From contig NZ_CP059997.1 of the NCBI RefSeq assembly GCF_018736145.1, positions 5,889,501 to 5,953,500 of the forward strand: a stretch of DNA of 64,000 nt. The letters run 5' to 3'. The position numbers and the translations under genes are program-made. Source of the DNA: Amycolatopsis sp. CA-230715. GTDB lineage: Bacteria; Actinomycetota; Actinomycetes; Mycobacteriales; Pseudonocardiaceae. Shown piece by piece: positions 7,908 to 17,581 of the stretch (positions are counted from its first letter, which is position 1; the number at the start of each line of letters is the position of its first letter). A model generated the notes under the pieces. It ran no database searches. It worked only from the letters and a program-made list of their open reading frames with translations, and had not been told where the DNA came from.

Positions 7908-8873
7908 TCAGCCCGCGCCGATGAGCCGGAGCGCGCTCTGCAGGCGGTGTTCCCCGCGCGCGGACGCCCGTGTCGCGCCAGCCTTGCGCACGCGCGCCAG
8001 TTCGCCCGCGTCGGCGAGCAGTGCCGTCGCGCCCTCCCGGATCGGGCGCAGCTCTTCGATCACCGCGTCGGCGACGGTCTCCTTGAGCGCGCCGTACGAG
8101 GAATGCTCCTCGGCGAGGTCCGCCGGGGCCTTCCCGGTGCACGCGGCCAGGATGTCCAGCAGGTTCGCCAGCCCCGGCCGGGTCTTCGGCTCGTAGGCCG
8201 GGACCCGCTCCGCGTCGGTGACCGCGCGCATGATCTTGCGCCGCACCAGGTCCGGCTCGTCGAGCACGAACACCACGCCCGCCTTGTCCTGCGTGGACTT
8301 CGACATCTTGCGCGCCGGGTCGGCCAGGTCGCGCACGCGCGCGCCCGCCTTCGGCAGCACCGCCTCCGGCATGGTGAACACCTCGCCGTAGGTGCCGTTG
8401 AACCGGCGCGCCAGCGCACGCGCGAGTTCCACGTGCTGGCGCTGGTCCTCGCCGACGGGCACCTCGGACGCGCCTTGGAGCAGGATGTCCGCCGCCATCA
8501 GCACGGGGTAGGTGAGCAGGCTGAGCCGGACCCCGCTGCGGCCTTCGGCTTTTTCCTTGAACTGGATCATCCGCGCCGCTTCGCCGTAGCTGGCGGTGCA
8601 TTCCAGTATCCAGGTGAGCGCACCGAGTTCGCGGGCGAGATCGGACTGCACGAACACCCGCTCTTCGGGGATCCCGGCCGCGATCAGCACCGCGAGCTGC
8701 TCACCGGCGAGCCCGCGCAGCTTCCCCGGGTTGTGCGTGGTGGTCATCGCGTGCAGGTCGGACACGAAGTACAGGTCGTGCTCGCCGCCCTCGGCGGCCC
8801 ACCGCCGCAGCGCGCCGAGGTAGTTGCCGAGCTGCACGTGTCCGGACGGCGTGATGCCGGAAAGCCTGGTCAT
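7908..8873 (-). CDS. trpS: Tryptophanyl-tRNA synthetase
   Basis: This 321-residue class I synthetase charges tRNA-Trp in the cytoplasm. The HIGH-type motif is PSGHVQLGNYLG near the N-terminus and the KMSKS loop is complete (RKMSKSTQDK). Motifs of bacterial TrpRS such as VGEDQRQHVELAR and the Rossmann core are present. The ATG at 8873 follows GAGGAGGAGATCC, a strong ribosome site. Upstream lie an intrinsic terminator (8933-8955) and a short leader peptide with two adjacent Trp codons, so expression is very likely set by Trp-dependent attenuation. Confidence 0.95.
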   Translation of the reverse strand: MTRLSGITPSGHVQLGNYLGALRRWAAEGGEHDLYFVSDLHAMTTTHNPGKLRGLAGEQLAVLIAAGIPEERVFVQSDLARELGALTWILECTASYGEAARMIQFKEKAEGRSGVRLSLLTYPVLMAADILLQGASEVPVGEDQRQHVELARALARRFNGTYGEVFTMPEAVLPKAGARVRDLADPARKMSKSTQDKAGVVFVLDEPDLVRRKIMRAVTDAERVPAYEPKTRPGLANLLDILAACTGKAPADLAEEHSSYGALKETVADAVIEELRPIREGATALLADAGELARVRKAGATRASARGEHRLQSALRLIGAG

Positions 8874-8932
8874 GGTGGTGGATCTCCTCCTCGGGTTCCC
8901 GCCGCCGCAGGAGCAGGCGCCCCCAGACATGC

Positions 8933-8955
8933 AAAAGGCCGCCCCCGGGGCGGCC
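8933..8955 (-). terminator. trpS attenuator (rho-independent terminator in the leader)
   Basis: On the minus strand GGCCGCCCC and GGGGCGGCC form a 7-9 bp hairpin followed by TTTTGC, 59 nt before the trpS ATG. The 5' arm GGCCGCC is also exactly complementary to GGCGGCC at 9000-8994, inside the leader peptide just before its stop. Terminator and antiterminator pairings are therefore mutually exclusive. Confidence 0.8.
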
Positions 8956-8988
8956 TGGTCTGGTGCGCTGTGCCTTCGGTGCGCAGGG

Positions 8989-9039
8989 TCAGTGGCCGCC
9001 GGTCGGCGACCACCAGCGGGCACTGGAGGTCAGCATCAT
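8989..9039 (-). CDS. trpS leader peptide (attenuation peptide)
   Basis: This 16-codon ORF encodes MMLTSSARWWSPTGGH, with consecutive Trp codons at positions 9-10. A ribosome stalled there would leave the following GGCGGCC free to pair with the 5' arm of the terminator and permit trpS transcription. A ribosome that reaches the stop codon would cover it and let the terminator form. A -10-like TACACT (9051-9046) ends 6 nt before the first ATG, so the transcript is probably leaderless. The peptide itself need have no function. Confidence 0.75.
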   Translation of the reverse strand: MMLTSSARWWSPTGGH

Positions 9040-9045
9040 GCGGCG

Positions 9046-9051
9046 AGTGTA
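9046..9051 (-). promoter_or_regulatory. -10 box of the trpS leader transcript
   Basis: TACACT fits the TAnnnT pattern and is followed by 6 nt and then ATG, which places the transcription start at or next to the leader-peptide start codon. No convincing -35 is seen at 17-18 bp; TTGACC at 9090-9085 is too far away. Confidence 0.5.
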
Positions 9052-9198
9052 GCGCAGCCGCATGGTCATCGACAGGCAAACAGGGGTCAAGTAGGGGGCA
9101 AAGAAAAGAACGGACGTACGGTTTTCGCTGGAAAAAGAATTCGTATCGACTCGCGCGCTCGTCCGGTATCCGGGCTCGCGCGGGTTTAGCCTTCGCCT

Positions 9199-9498
9199 AT
9201 GTTTGTCGTACTGCAGACCTACACAGCGCCCATCGAAGAGATCGACTACGTGCTGCCCGATCACGCCGAATGGCTGACGAAGCAGTACGAGAACGGGCAT
9301 TTCCTCGCGTCCGGGAAACGAAATCCGTGTACCGGGGGAGTAATCGTCACCCGTCCGATGCCGAGGGGGAAACTCGACGCGATACTGGCCACCGACCCGT
9401 TCGCGCTCCAGCACCTCGCCAGCTACGAGGTGATCGAGTTCTCCCCGACGAGGACCGCGCCCGAACTCCGCCTGGTGAACGAAGCCGTCGCGCACTGA
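9199..9498 (+). CDS. YciI-like (YCII-related) domain protein
   Basis: This 99-residue single-domain protein has the ferredoxin-like YCII fold. The N-terminal strand is FVVLQTYTAP, the motif DHAEWLTKQYENGHFLASG holds the conserved His-Asp pair region, and ATDPFALQHLASYEVIEF forms the second half. Family members are small, usually dimeric proteins proposed to have dehalogenase, lyase or dehydrochlorinase-like activity; most have no known substrate. A -10-like TAGCCT (9187-9192) ends 6 nt before the ATG, so translation is likely leaderless. It is divergent from the trpS leader. Confidence 0.8.
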   Translation: MFVVLQTYTAPIEEIDYVLPDHAEWLTKQYENGHFLASGKRNPCTGGVIVTRPMPRGKLDAILATDPFALQHLASYEVIEFSPTRTAPELRLVNEAVAH

Positions 9499-9519
9499 GC
9501 CCGCCCGCCCCTGCTCGCG

Positions 9520-9672
9520 TCAGGCGGCGAGCTTCTCCTTCGCCTTCTTCAGCGCGAGCACGGGGCACTTCTTGCAGCGCGACTTCGACCGGCAGCACTT
9601 CTTCTTGACCTTGCCGGCCTTGATCAGCTTGCGGACCCGCTCCCGAGGGTCCTTCGCGCCCTTTTTGCCCAT
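9520..9672 (-). CDS. 50-residue Lys/Cys-rich protein under an iron box
   Basis: This small ORF encodes MGKKGAKDPRERVRKLIKAG, then KVKKKCCRSKSRCKKCPVLA and LKKAKEKLAA. It is strongly basic (about one third Lys/Arg). Four Cys lie in the compact motif CCxxxxxCxxCP (residues 26, 27, 33, 36), suited to a metal or Fe-S site. I recall similar short actinobacterial proteins, but no function is known to me. Evidence that it is real: no other ORF explains the conserved-looking motif; a TAACGT -10 lies exactly 6 nt before its ATG; and a 17/19 match to the IdeR/DtxR iron box overlaps that promoter. This predicts expression when iron is scarce. Confidence 0.7.
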   Translation of the reverse strand: MGKKGAKDPRERVRKLIKAGKVKKKCCRSKSRCKKCPVLALKKAKEKLAA

Positions 9673-9681
9673 GGGCACACG

Positions 9682-9700
9682 TTAGGTGAGGCTAACCGAA
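9682..9700. promoter_or_regulatory. Iron box (IdeR/DtxR/DmdR operator)
   Basis: TTAGGTGAGGCTAACCGAA matches the palindromic consensus TTAGGTTAGSCTAACCTAA at 17 of 19 positions. It begins 10 nt upstream of the small Cys-rich gene and overlaps that gene's likely -10 box (TAACGT on the minus strand), the usual layout for repression by Fe(II)-loaded regulator. It is also 135 bp upstream of typA, but on the far side of any probable typA promoter. Confidence 0.75.
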
Positions 9701-9834
9701 ATGTGGGCGTGGCGCTGGTCACAATGGGGTCACGCGTATCCTGGGACGCGACTGCGTGTGGCCACTGTGGGCCGCTTGTGCATATCGACTGCCGCGGTCA
9801 CCACACCAGCAGGTTCAGTCTTTTGGAGTCTCGC

Positions 9835-11775
<1,941 letters not shown>

Positions 11776-11803
11776 GGGTCGCCAACTGAGGCTCGCGGTA
11801 CTG

Positions 11804-11851
11804 TGCGCCCGGGTCACCCGTTCGCGGGAGGTCCGGGCGCACCGCGCTTTT
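11804..11851 (+). terminator. Hairpin terminator after typA with TTCG loop
   Basis: The outer stem TGCGCCCGG/CCGGGCGCA (11804-11812, 11833-11841) and the inner stem CCCG-TTCG-CGGG enclose a UUCG tetraloop. CTTTT follows at 11847-11851. It lies 28 nt past the typA stop and would separate typA from lpqW. Confidence 0.55.
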
Positions 11852-11944
11852 ACCGGTGATCTGGAAATCTCGCGGACACGCCATCGGGGAGCATGGCACC
11901 ATTGCGTGCTCCGGCTGGGAATTCTGAACGAGACGGGAGGCGGC

Positions 11945-13729
11945 GTGCGCGGGACCGGGAAGCGGGCGCGGACCCGTCGGATCCTCCCGTTGTCCGTGGC
12001 TCTGCTCGCCGCGGTGCTCGGGGCCTGCTCGAACACCCCGCCACCGCCCGTGGTCACCTCGCCCGCCGCGCAGACCACCACCGCGAAGAACCCGTCGCAG
12101 ATCGTCTTCGGCGTCGACGACATCACCGGCGGGTTCAACCCGCACAACATCGCCGACTCCTCGACGGTGACCTCCGCGCTCGCGCAGCTCGTGCTGCCCT
12201 CGGTGTTCCGCTCCGACGACACCGGCAAGCCGGTGCTCGACAAGAGCCTGATGCGCTCGGCCGAAGTGATCTCGCAGCAGCCGTTCACGGTGGCCTACGA
12301 GATCAAGCAGGAGGCGTCGTGGAGCGACGGCGCGCCGATCGCGGTCGAGGACTTCATCTACCTCTACAACCAGATGCGCGACAACCCCGGCGTGGTGCAG
12401 CCAGCCGGCTACCGGCAGATCAACAACATCCAGCCGGGTGAAGGCGGCAAGCGCGTCGAGGTCACCTTCAGCAAGCCCTACCCCGGCTGGCAGACGCTGT
12501 TCTCGAACCTGATGCCGTCGCACCTGCTGAAGGACGCGCCAGGCGGCTGGCAGAACGCCCTCGAAGGCGGGTTCCCCGCGGTCGCGGGCCCGTTCTCGGT
12601 GAAGACGATGGACCGGGACCGCGGCGAGATCGTCCTCGAACGCAACGAGCGCTACTGGGACAAGGTGGCCGCGGTGGACCAGATCGTGCTGCGCCGCACC
12701 GACCAGGTCGGCATGGTCGACGCGCTGCGCAGCGGCAACGACCAGTTCGCGCTCTACCGCACGGACGAGACCGGTCTGAAGCGGCTCAGCGAGCTCGGCA
12801 CCGCCGTGCGGCTGCACACCATCCCGCGGCCGTTCGTCGCCGAGGTGCTGCTGCGGCCCGCCGGGGGCGCGCTCACCGACGAGCGCACGCGCGCCGGGGT
12901 TTCCGCGCTCATCGATCGCAAGCAGCTCATCGACGAAGGTGTCTCGGGCGGCCCGTCGGCCACGTTGCACGCCGACGCGCAGGTGCTCGCGCCGTCGATG
13001 CCGGGATACGCGCCGACGGTGCCCGCCGCGGGCGCGCCGGGCACACCGGACCCGCAGCGCGCGCAGGAACAGCTCACCGCGGCCGGGTACACCAAGGAAG
13101 CGGGCACCTGGCGCAAGGACGGCAAGCCGCTGTCGCTCGTGATCGGTTCGCCGGGCCAGCAGGAGCCGTACGCCACGATCGCGAAGAAGCTGGCGTCGCA
13201 GCTCGTCGCGGCCGGGGTCGAGGTCCGCACGGTCTCGCCGCAGCCGCGCGACCTGTTCTCCGGCCAGCTCGCGATGCCGGTCAAGACCGCCCAGCCGACC
13301 ACGTCCGGGTCGACGACGCCCAGCACCACCCCGGACACCGGGTCCGGCGGCAGCGGGGTCGGCATCGACATCGCGGTGGTGCCGCAGCCCGTCGGCGGTG
13401 ATCCCGCGTCGATGCTGGCTTCGGAGTTCGGCTGCCGCCCGGCGCCGCCGAACTCCGACGACCAGCCGCCCGCGGTGCCCGCGAACTCGGCCGCCTTCTG
13501 CCAGAAGAGCCTGCAGCCCGCGATCGATTCCGCGCTCAGCGGCGCGACACCGGTGCCGGAGGCGCTGGCCTCGCTCGAACCCGAGCTGTGGCGGCAGAAC
13601 GTCGCGATCCCGCTGTTCCAGCTCGCCGACACGCTCGCGGTCGGGAAGGGGATTTCCGGCCTGACGCCAGGGCCGCCGCTGATGGGGCCGTTCGGGGGAG
13701 CCGTCAACTGGACTCGTGGCGCGAAGTAA
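11945..13729 (+). CDS. lpqW: LpqW-like lipoprotein, SBP_bac_5 fold
   Basis: This 594-residue lipoprotein has a basic start, a hydrophobic core and the lipobox VLGAC (Cys about residue 28). The rest has the peptide-binding type 2 fold (ITGGFNPHNIADSST..., W-S-DGAPI near 130, SGPF-like AGPFSVKTMDRDRGEIVLE). It contains a long Pro/Thr/Ser insert (TTSGSTTPSTTPDTGSGGSG) seen in actinobacterial members. In M. tuberculosis the gene next to typA, lpqW (Rv1166), has this fold but controls mannoside/lipomannan synthesis rather than transport. Position and fold support orthology. GTG 11945 follows GGGAGG. A transport role with the downstream permeases cannot be excluded. Confidence 0.75.
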   Translation: MRGTGKRARTRRILPLSVALLAAVLGACSNTPPPPVVTSPAAQTTTAKNPSQIVFGVDDITGGFNPHNIADSSTVTSALAQLVLPSVFRSDDTGKPVLDKSLMRSAEVISQQPFTVAYEIKQEASWSDGAPIAVEDFIYLYNQMRDNPGVVQPAGYRQINNIQPGEGGKRVEVTFSKPYPGWQTLFSNLMPSHLLKDAPGGWQNALEGGFPAVAGPFSVKTMDRDRGEIVLERNERYWDKVAAVDQIVLRRTDQVGMVDALRSGNDQFALYRTDETGLKRLSELGTAVRLHTIPRPFVAEVLLRPAGGALTDERTRAGVSALIDRKQLIDEGVSGGPSATLHADAQVLAPSMPGYAPTVPAAGAPGTPDPQRAQEQLTAAGYTKEAGTWRKDGKPLSLVIGSPGQQEPYATIAKKLASQLVAAGVEVRTVSPQPRDLFSGQLAMPVKTAQPTTSGSTTPSTTPDTGSGGSGVGIDIAVVPQPVGGDPASMLASEFGCRPAPPNSDDQPPAVPANSAAFCQKSLQPAIDSALSGATPVPEALASLEPELWRQNVAIPLFQLADTLAVGKGISGLTPGPPLMGPFGGAVNWTRGAK

Positions 13730-13875
13730 CAGCTTTTCCGGGAATTGTTCGAAAGAGAAATTACCCTTTGGTCACAATGGTCGCCCAGGCCGTGACTCAG
13801 TGTGTTTGTCTTCGTAGCGTGCACCCGGAGTGCGAGGGGCGGGTACTGGTTCAGTGCTAGGAGGGCACATCCACG

Positions 13876-15669
13876 ATGAGAAGATCCCGAGCTGTCCGCG
13901 CCGGGTCCGTGCTGGCCGCCGCGGTGCTCGCGTTGAGCGCGTGCAGCGGCGGAACGGACGACAAGGCGGGCGTCAACGTCGACGTCAACTCCATGAAGAC
14001 CGGAAAAGGCGAGAGCGTTGACGATTACAAGCTCGCCGACGCCCCGGAAAGCGAAGAGGTGAAGGTCGGCGTCGACGATTCCTTCACCAGCTACAACGCG
14101 AACGTGCCCGGCGCCGGTCACCCCGGCGCCAACGCGGTGCTGACCGCGGTGCTGGCGAAGCCGTTCGAACTCGACGGCGCGAACAAGGTGCTGCTGAACC
14201 GGGACGTGATGGATTCGGTCACGGTGCTGAACAAGGACCCGCAGGTGGTCCAGTGGAAGATCAAGGCGGACGTGAAGTGGTCCGACGGGCAGCCGTGGAG
14301 CTGCCGCGACCTCTATTTGAGCTGGCTCGCGCAGAGCGGCGCCGCGAAGGGCGCCGACGGCAAACCCGTGTTCACCGCGGCCGACTCCAGCGGGTACAAC
14401 CTCGTCGACAGCGCTTCCTGCAAGGATGAAACGACCTTCGAGGCGCACTTCAAGAAGCCCTACCTCGACTACAAGGCCCTGTTCAGCACCACGGGCTGGG
14501 TGCTGCCCGCGCACGTCCTCGAAGCGAAGGCGGGAATTCCGGACGTCACGAAGCTGACCCCGGCCGGCGATCCGGCGGTGCTGAAGAAGGCGGCCGATTT
14601 CTGGAACAAGGGCTGGCGCGATTTCACCCCCGAGCTGATGCCCGCGTCGGGGCCGTACAAAATCGCGGCGGTCGACAAGAACGCCGAATCGGTGACGCTG
14701 GAGAAGAACCCGCAATGGGCGGGCGCCAAAGGCGGGCCCAAGAAGGTCACCATTCGCGCCATCAAGGACAAGAACGAAATGGCGTCGGCACTGGAAAACG
14801 GTGAGCTCGACGTGATTTCGTCGAGCCAGCCCGACGAAAGCGTGACGAAGAAGCTGCAAGGGCTCTCCGGCAAGGGCGTCGTCTGCGGTTCCACGCAGCA
14901 GCTTTCCTTCGAGCACCTCGACTTCAACTACAAGCGCATGTTCGGCGACATCGCGTTGCGCAAGGCGTTCATGGCGGCCGTGGACCGCAAGGCGATCGTG
15001 GACAAGCTGATCAAACCGGTGTACTCCGACGCGCAGCCGCTCGGCAGCGTGCAGTTCTTCCAGGGCGAGTCCGGTTACCAGGACCGGTACAGCACGAAGT
15101 CCGGCCTCGGCCCGGAGGCGGCGGCGAAGATCCTCACCGACGCGGGCTGGACGAAGGACCCCGACGGGATCTTCGCCAAGAACGGCAAGCGGTTCGAGGT
15201 GACCGTCACCTACGCGCCGAGCGACCTCCGCGCGAACGCGGCCCAGCTGATCATTTCGCAGGCCAAGCAGGCGGGCATCCTGGTGCACGGCGAAGCGGAT
15301 CCGAAGTTCACCAAGGGCCGCGCCCAACAGGGCGGGTTCGACATCGCGTTGTTCGGCTGGAGCCAGGCGCCGTTCAAGGCGGAGGGCGCCGAGGTCTACC
15401 GCACGGCGGCGAACGGTCCTTCGCACAACTGGCAGGGCCTGTCCGACCCGAAGATCGACCAGGCGTTCACCGCCGCGGTCTCGGCGACCGATCCCGCCGA
15501 GGCCACCAAGCAGTACGCCGCGGCGGACCAGGCGATCGCCGACCAGTACGCGACGCTCCCGCTGTTCGCGACGCCCGCGATCTGGGCCTTCCGCGGTATT
15601 GATCGCGTCTACCTGCAGTCCTACAACGGCGTGCTGTGGAACGTCGGCGAGTGGGCGAGGACGAGCTGA
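13876..15669 (+). CDS. Peptide/nickel-type ABC substrate-binding lipoprotein
   Basis: This 597-residue binding protein is of the DppA/OppA family, with a signal sequence and lipobox LSAC (about residue 23). Family hallmarks are VKWSDGQPWSCRDLYLSW near 135, GPYKIAAVDKNAESVTLEKNP, and RKAFMAAVDRKAIVDKLI. The AGGAGGG ribosome site is 10 nt before the ATG. It is the first gene of an SBP-permease-permease operon and overlaps the permease start. A -10-like TACCCT lies at about 13773 in the 146-bp gap after lpqW, so it likely has its own promoter. Ligand unknown; peptides are the family default. Confidence 0.88.
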   Translation: MRRSRAVRAGSVLAAAVLALSACSGGTDDKAGVNVDVNSMKTGKGESVDDYKLADAPESEEVKVGVDDSFTSYNANVPGAGHPGANAVLTAVLAKPFELDGANKVLLNRDVMDSVTVLNKDPQVVQWKIKADVKWSDGQPWSCRDLYLSWLAQSGAAKGADGKPVFTAADSSGYNLVDSASCKDETTFEAHFKKPYLDYKALFSTTGWVLPAHVLEAKAGIPDVTKLTPAGDPAVLKKAADFWNKGWRDFTPELMPASGPYKIAAVDKNAESVTLEKNPQWAGAKGGPKKVTIRAIKDKNEMASALENGELDVISSSQPDESVTKKLQGLSGKGVVCGSTQQLSFEHLDFNYKRMFGDIALRKAFMAAVDRKAIVDKLIKPVYSDAQPLGSVQFFQGESGYQDRYSTKSGLGPEAAAKILTDAGWTKDPDGIFAKNGKRFEVTVTYAPSDLRANAAQLIISQAKQAGILVHGEADPKFTKGRAQQGGFDIALFGWSQAPFKAEGAEVYRTAANGPSHNWQGLSDPKIDQAFTAAVSATDPAEATKQYAAADQAIADQYATLPLFATPAIWAFRGIDRVYLQSYNGVLWNVGEWARTS

Positions 15670-16670
15670 ACCTGACGCGGTACGTGCTGCGCCGGCTCGC
15701 GATCTCCGTGCCGACGCTGCTGGTGGCCACCTTCGCCTGCTTCCTGCTGGTGGCCGCCGCCGGTGATCCGCTCGCGGAGGCGCGATCGCGTCCTGGTGCG
15801 AACCAGGCCGCGATCGCGGTGCTCGCGCACGAACTCCGGCTCGACGAGGGCGTGGTGCCGAGGTACTTCCACTGGCTCGGCGCGTTCCTCAGCGGCGACT
15901 GGGGTTCTTCGATCGCGCTCGAACCGGTCTTCGACAAGGTCACCAGCGCTTACGGGGTGACGTTCGGGCTGGTGATCGGCGCCGAGGTGCTGGCGCTGGT
16001 GACCGGGGTGCTGGTCGGCGTGGTGGCCGCGGTGCGGCGGTACCGCCTCGCCGACCACCTCGCCACGGCACTCGCGTTCCTGCTGTTCGCGATGCCGGTG
16101 TTCTGTATCGCGCTGCTGCTCAAGGACCTGGCGGTGCAGATCAACGGCTGGGTCCGCGAGCTCGGGCTCACCGGGCTGCTCGGCAACCCGTGGATCAGGA
16201 CGTCGAGCCCGGAAAGCACGGACGCGCGCGGGTTCGGCGATTTCGTCGTGAAGTACATCGGCGCGTATCTGCTGCCGACGCTGTCGATCATGGCCGTCAG
16301 TTTCGCCGGTTACAGCCGTTTCCAGCGCGCCTCGATGCTCGAAACGCTGAACACCGACTACGTGCGCACCGCGCGGGCGAAAGGGATTTCGCCCGCGCGC
16401 GTGGTGTTCCGGCACGCCTTCCGGAACGCGCTGATCCCGGTCGCCACCCTGTTTTCGGTCAACTTCGGTGTGGTGATCTCCGGTGCCGTGATCACCGAGC
16501 GCGTGTTCAACTGGAACGGCATGGGCTCCGTGCTCGTCGACGCGGTGAACGCCGACGACCCGTACCTGCTGATGGGGTGGATCGTGCTGATCGGGGCGAC
16601 CGTGGTGGTCGCGAACCTCGTCGCGGACGTGTTCTACGGCGTGCTGGACCCGAGGATCCGCGTTGGCTGA
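15651..16670 (+). CDS. Peptide-type ABC permease, DppB-like
   Basis: This inner-membrane permease of about 339 residues has the DppB/OppB start (LTRYVLRRLAISVPTLLVATF), six hydrophobic segments and the EAA loop YVRTARAKGISPARVVFRHAFRNALIP that contacts the ATPase. The start is uncertain: GTG 15651 overlaps the SBP gene by 19 nt. CTG 15666 would make a CTGA overlap with a GAGG site before it and matches the usual family N-terminus better. GTG 15636 is also possible. It is translationally coupled to the SBP and to the next permease. No ATPase gene follows. Confidence 0.88.
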   Translation: MGEDELNLTRYVLRRLAISVPTLLVATFACFLLVAAAGDPLAEARSRPGANQAAIAVLAHELRLDEGVVPRYFHWLGAFLSGDWGSSIALEPVFDKVTSAYGVTFGLVIGAEVLALVTGVLVGVVAAVRRYRLADHLATALAFLLFAMPVFCIALLLKDLAVQINGWVRELGLTGLLGNPWIRTSSPESTDARGFGDFVVKYIGAYLLPTLSIMAVSFAGYSRFQRASMLETLNTDYVRTARAKGISPARVVFRHAFRNALIPVATLFSVNFGVVISGAVITERVFNWNGMGSVLVDAVNADDPYLLMGWIVLIGATVVVANLVADVFYGVLDPRIRVG

Positions 16671-17547
16671 CATGAACGCGCTCCTCGCGCTACCCCCGGA
16701 ACCCTCGCCGAGCCAGGCGCGGCGGGCGAGGCTCGTGCTGCGGCGGTTCCGGCGGCACCGGCCCGCGATGGTCAGTGCCGTGGTGCTCGCGCTGCTCGTG
16801 CTGACCGTGCTGGTCGTGCCGCTGTGGTGGCCGCACGACTACGGCGACGCGAGCCTTCCGCCGTTCGTGCCGCCGGACGCGGAGTTCCCGCTCGGCACCG
16901 ACAAGATCGGCCGCGACATGCTCGCGCAGATCCTGCGCGGAACCCAGCTCTCGCTGCTGATCGCGGTCACCGTGTCGGTCGTGGCGACCGCGCTCGGCGT
17001 GGCGCTCGGCTCGCTCGCCGGGTACCGGCGCGGGCTCACCGACACGCTGATTTCGCGGCTGACGGACCTGTTCCTGATCATTCCGCAGATCGCCGTCGCG
17101 GGAATTCTGGTGAAGGTCTTCGACGGTAGCTGGCTCAGCGTCGCGCTGATCCTGTCGGCGTTCTACTGGACCCAGTCCGCCAGGATCACGCGCGGCGAGG
17201 CGATGTCGCTCGCGCAGCGGGAATTCGTCGATTCGGCGCGCGCGGCCGGTGCGGGCACGGTGCGCGTCATCACCAAGCACCTGCTGCCCAACATGGTCGG
17301 CACCATCGCCGTTAACGCCACCCTCGCCGTCGCGCAGGCGGTGCTGCTGGAGGCGGGCCTGTCGTTCATCGGCCTCGGCGTGCAGCTGCCCGACACCTCG
17401 CTCGGCAGGATCATCTTCGAGAACTACACCCAGTTCACCGATCGCCCGTGGCTGTTCTTCTGGCCGTTCGGCGTGCTGGTGGTGATTTCGCTGGCGCTGA
17501 ACTTCATCGGCGACGGCCTGCGCGACGCGTTCGACGCGCGGACTTGA
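16663..17547 (+). CDS. Peptide-type ABC permease, DppC-like
   Basis: This is the second permease subunit (294 residues). It carries the cytoplasmic RRFRRHRPAM start, the OppC_N segment, a periplasmic LGTDKIGRDMLAQILRGTQLSL motif diagnostic of DppC/OppC, and the EAA loop EFVDSARAAGAGTVRVITKHLLPN. TTG 16663 has GAGG 7 nt upstream and overlaps the previous gene by 8 nt; ATG 16672 is the alternative. Its stop codon (17545-17547) lies inside the -35 element of the following MerR gene. The needed ATPase may be the fused one at 26222-27784 or one outside the window. Confidence 0.9.
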   Translation: MADMNALLALPPEPSPSQARRARLVLRRFRRHRPAMVSAVVLALLVLTVLVVPLWWPHDYGDASLPPFVPPDAEFPLGTDKIGRDMLAQILRGTQLSLLIAVTVSVVATALGVALGSLAGYRRGLTDTLISRLTDLFLIIPQIAVAGILVKVFDGSWLSVALILSAFYWTQSARITRGEAMSLAQREFVDSARAAGAGTVRVITKHLLPNMVGTIAVNATLAVAQAVLLEAGLSFIGLGVQLPDTSLGRIIFENYTQFTDRPWLFFWPFGVLVVISLALNFIGDGLRDAFDART

Positions 17548-17574
17548 ACCTCACGTAACGGGAGGTTCTACGGT
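17544..17574 (+). promoter_or_regulatory. MerR-type promoter/operator with 19-bp spacer
   Basis: TTGAAC (17544-17549) and TACGGT (17569-17574) are separated by exactly 19 bp, the overlong spacing that MerR proteins correct by DNA distortion. The palindrome AACCTC-N9-GAGGTT (17547-17552, 17562-17567) lies in the spacer. Only 7 nt separate the -10 from the merR ATG, so the mRNA is leaderless and autoregulated. The element overlaps the dppC stop codon. Confidence 0.75.
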
Positions 17575-17581
17575 AGGTCCC

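Noticed and set aside
8989..9495. 168-codon minus-strand frame containing the trpS leader peptide
   Set aside because: The upstream part is antisense to the YciI gene and lacks a start signal; only the last 16 codons after the leaderless promoter fit the attenuator logic.
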